Of a DNA stretch of 64,000 bases, positions 57,401 through 64,000 are shown one piece after another. Position numbers and translations under genes: made by a program. The number at the start of each line of letters is the position of its first letter. Position 1 is the stretch's first letter. The notes under the pieces are model-generated. The model was not told where the DNA came from and ran no database searches. It saw nothing but the letters and a program-made list of their open reading frames with translations. Origin of the DNA: Deuterostichococcus epilithicus (Eukaryota; Chlorophyta; Trebouxiophyceae; Prasiolales; Stichococcaceae); contig JAVTLE010000001.1 of NCBI GenBank assembly GCA_033439295.1, positions 310,001 through 374,000 of the forward strand. The letters run 5' to 3'.

Positions 57401-59796
57401 CAGCTGCTTGAACGCCAGCTTGGCATCCTCCTGCAGGTTCCCACAACCACGCGCTTCCGACTCGTGACAAGGGTTCCCCAGGTATGATTCCCTCGATGTG
57501 TGGCTGGCGGCTCCGGCGGACGCCTCCAAGCACTGACTCGTCATTCACGCAAGCTGATAAATTTCAATGTACAGGCATACTCCCTAAGAACTACAAATGG
57601 CAAGGTGCCGCCAAATGAAAACAGCATCCGGTGGGCAGAAGACCGAGAGCAAAATACTCAATGCCCTTGCACCAGAGCACGATTGAACCACCGGAGGCAC
57701 AAGCAAAGACGAATGCGACAGGGTTCAAAAGCAGACTGTGACGGATCTGGACAAACCCTGGACAAACCCCAAACCCTACTGCCTCGCACCTTTGTGGCGT
57801 ACAGGAACTTGCCGTCTGGGTCCGCCTTTGGCGCCGGCTCAGCGGACACTGGCTGCGCTGGTGTACTGGCTGATGTCGCCTGCGACAGAACAAGGATCTG
57901 TCTAGCGAGCACAACCTCCACATGCGACGCAGCATTCCGAAAGCCTGCCGGTGCCTGTGGTCTGGTGCAAGAACGCGACGAGGAAGCGCAGGCAGAAGCC
58001 ACCATCACAGCCGCGTGCTCGACCCTGACCTGAGCGGGGCTGGCTGCGCCGCCGCCGCCGGCGTCCGCCTTGATGACCTGGACCACCGGTTTTGCGGCAG
58101 CTGCCGGCGACGCCGCCGCCGCGGCCGCCGCTTTGCCCGCCTGGGCGCGCTTCCACTCCTCCGGCGGCGTCCACTTCGACTCCTTCGTGGTTCTGCGCGC
58201 GTACGGGGCCATGCGGAACCGGATCAGTGTTCACGGAACCACTTCTGACCTTGACAAGGCGCGAGGCTGGGAGGGCCGTCATGCACGCCAGTGTCTGCAA
58301 GGTGTGGCAGATCACGCAGCTCGTCAGACCCAAATTCCAGGCAGCAGCAGCAGCAGCAGCAGTCGCAGCAGCAGCATCACTAGCAACAGGGGCAGCAGCT
58401 GCGTTGGGCAACAGCAATTTGAAAAGGAAGGCAGAAATCAGGAGGCGCACTTGTTGTAGTAATACTTGCGGCCGTCCGGAGCCGTGTGCTCTTTCCAGTC
58501 TGTCGCCTGCGCCTTTGCCCGCTCCTGCACACGCGCCAGCAGAGGCACGACTTCAAGGCACGCGCAGCAGCGATAGGCCCGCAGCTGCCGGCACCGCCGC
58601 AGAGCGCAGATCGCCATGTGCGAAGGGCCTGCCACGCGAGCCCCTGCCTTCAGCTGGTGCTGTCACAAGCCAGCAGTGCACGTTGCACGCCAGCCTGCAG
58701 AACGGAAACTCCCTGGTCACCGGTGGGGCAGGGTCCAAAGCCCAAGGGTTGATACACTTGAAGCAGGACCTTTCTCAATGGCGCACCTCGGGGGTGAGCA
58801 GCTCAAGCGGCTTCTCCCACTTCGACACCTTGGTTTTGGGGTTGTACCAGTACGGCCGCCCGTCCGGCGCCTTGTGCTCCGTCCAGTCTGGCTTCGGCTG
58901 CGCCGGCGGCTGTTGCTGCTGCTGCGCTGGCGGCGGCTGCTGCATGGGTGCCGTGCCGTTGGGCGCCGAGCTGCCCACTCCGGGAGGGCCCGGAAAGCCG
59001 CCCGGCGGCGGCTGCTGGAAGCCCTGGCAGTTAGGAGGAGGTGCGGGGTCAGCGGTTGCTGGCGTGCACTGGCCTGCTGCCGCGCACGCATGGGCCAGAG
59101 CTGCAGGCCTCTTGCGGCAGAAACCGTGTGACAGAGACACGCGCGCATGGCTGTGATCGGCAGCTCTTGATTTGTGATTTGAATCTTTTTGAATTCACCT
59201 GGGGCGGACCAGGAAACTGCCCAGGTGGCATCCCCTGCTGTTGCGGCGGCGGGGCGCCATAGCCCCCGCCCGGCGGCCTGCCGGCGCCAAAGCTGGGCGG
59301 CCCGGGCAGCTGCTGCGGCTGCTGGTGCAATGACGCGGCGCCGTAGGGGCCGGCAGGCCCTGGGGGTCCCGGGTACTGCTGCGGCATGCCCGCCTGCTGC
59401 GGTGGCTGCTGCCCCGGCGCCAGGTGGCCGAGCGGCGGCGGGTTGCCAGGCTGCTGCTGCGGCGGGTGCATGCCAGGCATCGGGCCGGGCACGCTGGCAT
59501 ATGCCGGCTGCAGGCAGAGCAGCTCGAAAGGTGACGACAAGGAATGCAAGTGCCTTCATGTCATGGCCAGCCGACCTGCAGCACGATGGGATGCTGGGAA
59601 CGCAGCCCTTGCGCCCCCAAACTCTCTCAGGCAGCATGTGGATGACGCCCCCTATGCAAACCAAGAGCCATTGCGGGGTGTGAGCTGCTGTGGTCGCGCT
59701 GGCTCTGTAATGCTGATCGCAGGGAAAAATCCCCACGTGCCTTGCAAGTCTCAGGCTCACCTGCGGCATGCTGCCCATGGGCCGTGGCTGCTGCAT
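51440..59796 (-). CDS. PRP40: Pre-mRNA-processing protein Prp40 (two WW, five FF domains)
   Basis: 19 exons in consistent phase (824 aa): 59761-59796, 59199-59507, 58787-59023, 58451-58524, 58030-58192, 57790-57879, 57330-57430, 57034-57129, 56485-56596, 55883-56026, 55250-55353, 54710-54854, 54098-54238, 53645-53805, 53146-53326, 52367-52555, 52067-52146, 51786-51846, 51440-51490. A Pro/Gln/Gly-rich start is followed by WW1 ([20 protein letters not shown]) and WW2 ([17 protein letters not shown], then [10 protein letters not shown]). Five FF domains follow, each with the typical pattern ([63 protein letters not shown]). The C-terminus is a Glu/Arg/Lys-rich helix, [12 protein letters not shown]-like basic clusters and the end EASEEGEL. 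Prp40 is a U1 snRNP protein that bridges the 5' splice site with the branch-point complex and binds the RNA polymerase II tail. Two introns use GC donors (AAG|GCACGT at 54097, AAG|GCACGC at 52366). The start Met is the first in-frame ATG; a short upstream exon cannot be excluded. Confidence 0.92.
52510..53030 (-). repeat. Five tandem units (about 117 bp) of an exon start in a Prp40 intron
   Basis: The start of exon 52367-52555 with its acceptor (coding [17 protein letters not shown]) recurs four more times upstream. Equivalent boundaries fall at 52555, 52672, 52791, 52908 and 53022, that is spacings 117, 119, 117 and 114 bp. Copies decay with distance. Units share GCCTGGTGCCCC and CAGCTCCGCC blocks on the plus strand. 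Confidence 0.92.
55137..55290 (-). repeat. Copy of a Prp40 exon end 107 bp into its intron
   Basis: The exon end around GCGCACTTGATGTA (55244) recurs at 55137 with the preceding GGCAGTCGATCTTGTCGAG-like block. The copy keeps a usable-looking donor. Confidence 0.8.
56627..56683. repeat. 19-bp minisatellite, three units, in a Prp40 intron
   Basis: GCGCAGGATACACGGGGCG occurs at 56627 and 56646, and a diverged third unit at 56665. Confidence 0.85.
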
Positions 59797-60789
59797 CTGT
59801 GCGCCACCGGGAGCGCCGCTGCCGAATCCAGGTGAGGGCGCAGCCTGCAGGGCGGTTTACGACAGCACTCACATGCTGGGGTTTTCCGCGGAGACAGCGA
59901 GCTCTCTTGTGAGCGTGTCGAGGCATGCATTATATGCCTTAGCGCAAGTCGTGCAGGCGCTCTCCGATCGTGGAACCCACCGGTGACAAAGGGGCTCCGG
60001 GGGCGCCTGGGCCGCCTGCGCCTGCAGATTTGGTGCAGCAGTATGAAATTCCGGATCGAAGTCGTCGCTTTCGCGTGCGGCTCGGTCAAAATCTTAGCAG
60101 GCTTGCAGGGAGGCGTCAGGAGCGGCAGGCGAGCAAGTGCAGCATGATGTCATGGCGCTTGCTGGGTTTCTCGGAGCGAAGCCGACAAGATTGTCAGGCC
60201 TTTGCGTGCGAGCTGAAATTGGCGTTTGCTTCTGCAATGAAAGGTCACACAGACCAGTACATGCAGCTGCGCACCTTGTGTCATCCAGGCAGGCAGGGTA
60301 TTTTCGCGGCCTCTCCCACGCCCTGCCATCCTGAGGCTCTACTGATTGGCAGTATACCTTTACTCGATCCGCCGGTCTATTCTGTGCTCCCCGCTCGCAA
60401 CTTGGCGAAAGGCGAAACGGTAACCCGATGATCGACTCTCAGCACTCCCAACGAGACGCGCCCATTGGCATGCCGAGCGGTGGCGGTCAACTCAGAGGAC
60501 TACTTGAAACCTTGCGTATGCAGGTTTTGGTTGTCCGCGCGGCTGCTCGCCTTTGATGATTGTGACGGGAGTCCCACAAAGCATGGGACTCCACGCTGAC
60601 CGCAACAGGAGCTCCTAGCAGCTTTAGCAGAACCAGACTGCTCCTGCAATTTCAAGTCCCCCCACACCCTGACTGTTCGGTCGTGCAAGCGGCAGCAAAT
60701 CTTCGCCGATCTCGCGCGCGACTCGCCGTGTCGGTGTCCACCAGTCTACCACCGCAGCGGCGCCCGTAAGCCACTCTCCTGCATTTAGC
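59797..60789. other. Intergenic between head-to-head genes; probable shared promoter
   Basis: 993 bp between the Prp40 and YAE1 start codons. A collagen-like open frame on the plus strand near 59970 (GAPGAPGPPAPA) starts without ATG and has no supporting exon, so I do not call it. Confidence 0.5.
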
Positions 60790-61382
60790 ATGGACTCGGA
60801 CCTGGAGGGCAGCGATGACGTTGAGGGGCAGCGCAGCCGCGGCGAGGAAGATGCGGAGCTGGACAGGGAGTGGACCGCGCGAAAGCAGAGCTTCTGGAAT
60901 GTGAGCACGCAGTGGAAGCAACGCCGCACCCTGCCTGATACATTTGGAGCGCAACGAAAGGATCCCCTGCACATTGAAATCTGGCCATCGGACGGATGTG
61001 GAGCAATCACCAACTTGTGTAGTCATGTCTGCAGGCGGGGTATCGAGATGGCCTCGATGCCGGCAAGGCGCAGACGGTGCAAGAAGGCTTTGACGAAGGC
61101 GAGTTGACTCTGAAGGCGCCTACTGACCCACTGCACAGCGCTCTCCCCAAAACTTTGACCTCTCAGCTGAGCTGGCACGGAACATCCATTGCACGGACAC
61201 TTGCGGATGTGGCGAGTTCAGCACACTTCATCGCATGGCGGCAGGCCGTGATGGGCTGTGGCGTGCGCGGACCTGGTGACTATTTTTTGACATGCAGGTT
61301 TCAGAAAGGGCGCTGCGGAAGGGCGAGCGCTGGGTCGCCAGAAGGGCCTAGCCCAGACACTTGCAGCGCCCAAGATGGATAG
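60790..61382 (+). CDS. YAE1: YAE1 homologue, Yae1-Lto1 complex subunit
   Basis: Three exons join in frame: 60790-60900, 61035-61102, 61298-61382 (87 aa). The N-terminus is acidic (MDSDLEGSDDVEGQ), then DREWTARKQSFWN, followed by the Yae1_N signature AGYRDGLDAGKAQTVQEGFD and EGFQKG with its G-x3 spacing. This matches human YAE1 (EGYRDGIDAGK region) at the same place. Yae1 pairs with Lto1 to recruit Fe-S assembly factors to ABCE1/Rli1. The part after the signature is short and not conserved as read, while yeast and human proteins are longer, so a further 3' exon or alternative splicing is likely; the donor of exon 2 (GTTGAC) is also weak. The 5' part is secure. Confidence 0.82.
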
Positions 61383-62820
61383 GCAGCAATCTTGAGGGCG
61401 CAAACCGTAATCCTGGGTCGGGTGAAGTTGGCCACAGGGGTCGATCGAGCAGGTGGATTAGTCCACTTTCGTCTCGACCTTGTTTGCTGAATTGCACCAG
61501 CTGAGCAGAGCTCGTGCCCAGGTGTGCCTGCTTGCAGTTGATATAATTGTGATGCAACGCCGCTCTTTTGACACCATTATTGGCCGTGCAGGGTCTAGCA
61601 ATCGTGTCGGTCTGCTGTACCGTGCCGTCTGACCCGCAGCGGCACAGAGGATTCCGGAAGTCACGTGCTATCTCGGGCCCCTGCAATAAACGGTGTGCAT
61701 TCCCGGTCTTCATCGTACTGACGGCTCTGCGATGATCGTTGTGTGTAGATGTCTTGCTCGCTGCATGTGCAGGTTTCGGTGAGCAGGGTTCAGCCGTGCT
61801 TCGATTCCTCCATCATCAGAGCGATTCCGATGCAGGGTAATTGATGGAGCTGCCAGGCTGGAGTGGAACGTGACTGCAGGGCGGCAGCTGGCTATGGAGG
61901 CCCCAGCTAGCAGCTACAGAGTGCCCTGATACTAGACCATCCGCAGCAACATGTGGCCACATGCGGGTGCAGTAAAAGCTACGTGCTACAGACATGTTGC
62001 TTGCCTGCCCGCATGGCGGCCACCCAACTGTGCGGGCTGTTCGGAATGGGACCAAATGGCAGCGGTCTGCAGGCTGCTAGCCTGGGTATGCAGTCCTCTT
62101 CTCGAATCGGAAATAGGTACGTGGTAGGGTAGAATAGTCCCGTGGTAGGGTAGGGCAGTCCGAGAGATGTTGCACTGGCGCTGTTGATGAAACAGCGTTC
62201 GAACAATACTGTGAGACGAAAGTTGCAGGAGCAAGGTTGGCCACCAGCTCGCAGCCCAAAATTTGCCCCCATACCTGGGTACACCACGTGGTCGTGTGCA
62301 ATGGCCCCTTCACACCACCATTGCCCAGGTCTAGCAGCAGGCACGAAACACGTAAATAACGAACCCAGTCGACAAGGTCAGTCCACAAATCAGATCTGCA
62401 GTCAAGTCCTCCTGGTCATGCGCATGTTGTGCATCGCCGCAGCAGAGCCTCCTGAGGGAAAGCCCTCAGTACTCTGGCGGCACCCATTGGTCGGCCTTGT
62501 CGACCCTGTCGAAGCCAGCACCTGTGAACAGGCAACATGTGCATATGTTGTGAAATGACACACACTATGAAACGCTCTGAGGATTCTTGAGCCAATTTCT
62601 GCCTGTACCGTTGACAGCATCAGGCAGGCTTCGTGTCGGTCGGGGGCCGCCCGCAGGGTGATGATGCCATGAGACCACACAACTGCGCTGCCAGCCGCCG
62701 TCAGCCGTCATGAACGGACATGTTTATCCGGATGTGGCCCAGCATAAGGGCACCTGGGCAAGGGCGCTGCCCACATATGCTCAATCAGCGCAGACGCACG
62801 GACACTCGGACAGCCCGCAC
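61383..62820. other. Region without recognised gene; may hold 3' exons of both neighbours
   Basis: 1.4 kb between YAE1 as called and the last recognised rhodanese exon. The rhodanese exon at 62821 ends in phase 1, so at least one more exon of that gene should lie here. A short direct repeat, CGTGGTAGGGTAG twice, lies near 62121-62155. Confidence 0.5.
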
Positions 62821-64000
62821 CTGAGCTGTGGATGCCACACGAGTCGCCGCCGGCGGTGTAGTTCTCGGCGTACTCGCCGCTGCGCCGCCTGCCCAGCTTG
62901 TTGTCAAACACGCTGCGGCAGCGAGTGGACCCGTCCAATAGCCAGGGTAGCTTCTGAACAGTCGGCAAACACCGATGCCACAGCAGATCCAGGGCCAGGC
63001 TGATGGGCAGCTGCTGCGGCATGTGCAGGTCTGCTGTCGTTGCATGACGGTATCGCACAGCACGGTGCAGCACAGACAACGGAGAGTGCGGGGAGTGGCC
63101 CTGATGCCACTCTCACAGCGTATACAGCAGCGCACCTGAACCATGCGTAGTAGCCACCCTTCAGGCCGACGATGTGATCGTAGCCGGCCTGGAAATCCAC
63201 GACACGGCGTCAGCCACAGGACAGTGCCTGGCGATCGCATGAGCAGAGCGATCGCCCTGCTCATGCGCCTGGAGCGCCATGCTTGTGGGCGGCCGAGTGC
63301 AGGTCGCAGCATGCGGCATCCTTCGCGAGGAAGCGCCCTGGCGCCCGCCGTGGCCATCTGGCAACAAGACGATGGATGGACAAGTCGAGCGGGGTGGCAT
63401 GAAACTGAACCCTACCTCGTCGAGCTGGTCCAGCGCGTCGAACGAGTACTGGGTGCCGTTGGAGCAGCCCACCAGCAGCTTGGTGTCCGTCTTCGGAAAC
63501 CGCTTCTGCACCTGCAGATGTCACTGGGTGAAAGGCTTCAGCCAGGAATTTGCGCACTCGGCACAGGGCGAACCAGAGAATGGCGTGTGAGTTTATGATG
63601 TTGCTTTTGCGACCGGGAGTGTTGCTGCAGACCGGACCAGCCTTAAATCGTGGGCCGTCTTCATTCTCGCAAAGGCAGCCTCCAGCCGAAGCACACGGGG
63701 GCCAAGGGTGTGCGGAACCTTGGGAGTGTCACTGCTCGCCCATCGGCTTGCCCGCCCCAACGCAACGGGTGCGTGAGCACTCGACGGCCGCAAAACCCCA
63801 CCTGCTCAATGAACTTGTCGTTGGGCTCCTTCTTGGTGACCTTCTTCTTCTGCTCCGGGTCGTACTTGCGCGTCGAGTTGACGATGGGGATGTTCACCGA
63901 GCCCTGCGGGACACGAGGCCTTGCGGTCAGGCAGTGAACCTAGCGCCCATGCACTAAGGCCCGCGATCAGGATGGCCACCGAGACCTGCGCCGCACAGCA
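62821..64000 (-). CDS. Rhodanese-domain protein, partial at both ends
   Basis: Exons 63802-63903, 63416-63511, 63136-63188 and 62821-62912 join in frame. They read GSVNIPIVNSTRKYDPEQKK, FPKTDTKLLVGCSNGTQYS, AGYDHIVGLKGGYYAWF and VFDNKLGRRRSGEYAENYTA ending GGDSCGIHSSG. This is the second half of a rhodanese fold: the xVNIP strand, the active-site loop with Cys (VGCSNGTQ), and the GYxxxxGLKGGYYAW helix found in plant sulfurtransferase-like plastid proteins. The canonical loop is CxxGxR; here the last position is Tyr or Ser, so sulfurtransferase activity is uncertain. The first half, with any transit peptide, lies beyond 64000, and the final exon (phase 1) was not found. Confidence 0.8.

Noticed and set aside
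59970-60431. Collagen-like plus-strand frame GAPGAPGPPAPA
   Set aside because: It starts at GTG, has no neighbouring exons and lies in the presumed Prp40/YAE1 promoter region.
1-64000. TGTAA poly(A) signals and tRNA genes
   Set aside because: A few TGTAA words occur at plausible distances but not consistently after stops. No stretch had both a tRNA A-box and B-box with a cloverleaf that I could fold by eye.

Overview
The window is nuclear DNA of a green plant-lineage eukaryote, most likely a chlorophyte alga (a trebouxiophyte or similar; the exact species cannot be read from the sequence). The evidence is high G+C coding sequence, very intron-dense genes (about 115 introns delineated by reading frame and splice phase), plastid-type N-termini, and two families typical of plants and green algae: a DNA ligase 6 type nuclease-ligase fusion and a LIP1-type GTPase. 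There is no rRNA, CRISPR array or bacterial-style operon.

Layout. 1-2.3 kb: C-terminal part of a membrane-anchored aspartic protease (+). 3.1-18.7 kb: a 33-exon gene (-) for a DNA ligase 6 homologue (SNM1-type beta-CASP nuclease, PIP box, ATP-dependent ligase; about 1922 aa). 19.6-21.9 kb: a plastid CPBP/CAAX-type intramembrane protease (+). 22.9-26.6 kb: an unrecognised low-complexity protein (-). 27.6-31.9 kb: a platelet-activating-factor acetylhydrolase family esterase (-). 32.7-34.6 kb: a divergent Nudix hydrolase (+). 35.0-35.9 kb: an LTO1 homologue (+). 37.1-39.1 kb: a plastid DnaJ-type zinc-finger protein (-). 39.6-44.2 kb: a U2AF65-like splicing factor with RS, one RRM and a UHM (+). 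44.6-46.6 kb: a DBP5/LOS4-like DEAD-box helicase lacking its N-terminal half (-). 47.6-50.5 kb: a LIP1-type small GTPase (-). 51.4-59.8 kb: Prp40 with 2 WW and 5 FF domains (-). 60.8-61.4 kb: a YAE1 homologue (+). 62.8-64.0 kb: a rhodanese-domain protein (-), cut by the window end.

Functional themes. Three genes act on pre-mRNA or mRNA (U2AF-like factor, Prp40, DBP5). Two encode homologues of the partners that form the Yae1-Lto1 adaptor for Fe-S insertion into ABCE1/Rli1; they lie about 25 kb apart. At least three products look plastid-targeted or are of plastid families. Neighbours often stand head to head (LIG6/CPBP, PAF-AH/Nudix, DnaJ-like/U2AF-like, Prp40/YAE1), so intergenic gaps of 0.5-1 kb probably hold shared promoters.

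The least ordinary signals are in the introns. Many contain tandem, decayed copies (period mostly 105-119 bp) of the adjoining exon edge together with its splice site. At least seven introns use GC instead of GT donors, always after AG. One exon of the acetylhydrolase, the one carrying the catalytic serine, sits inside a 67-bp inverted repeat placed in its two flanking introns.
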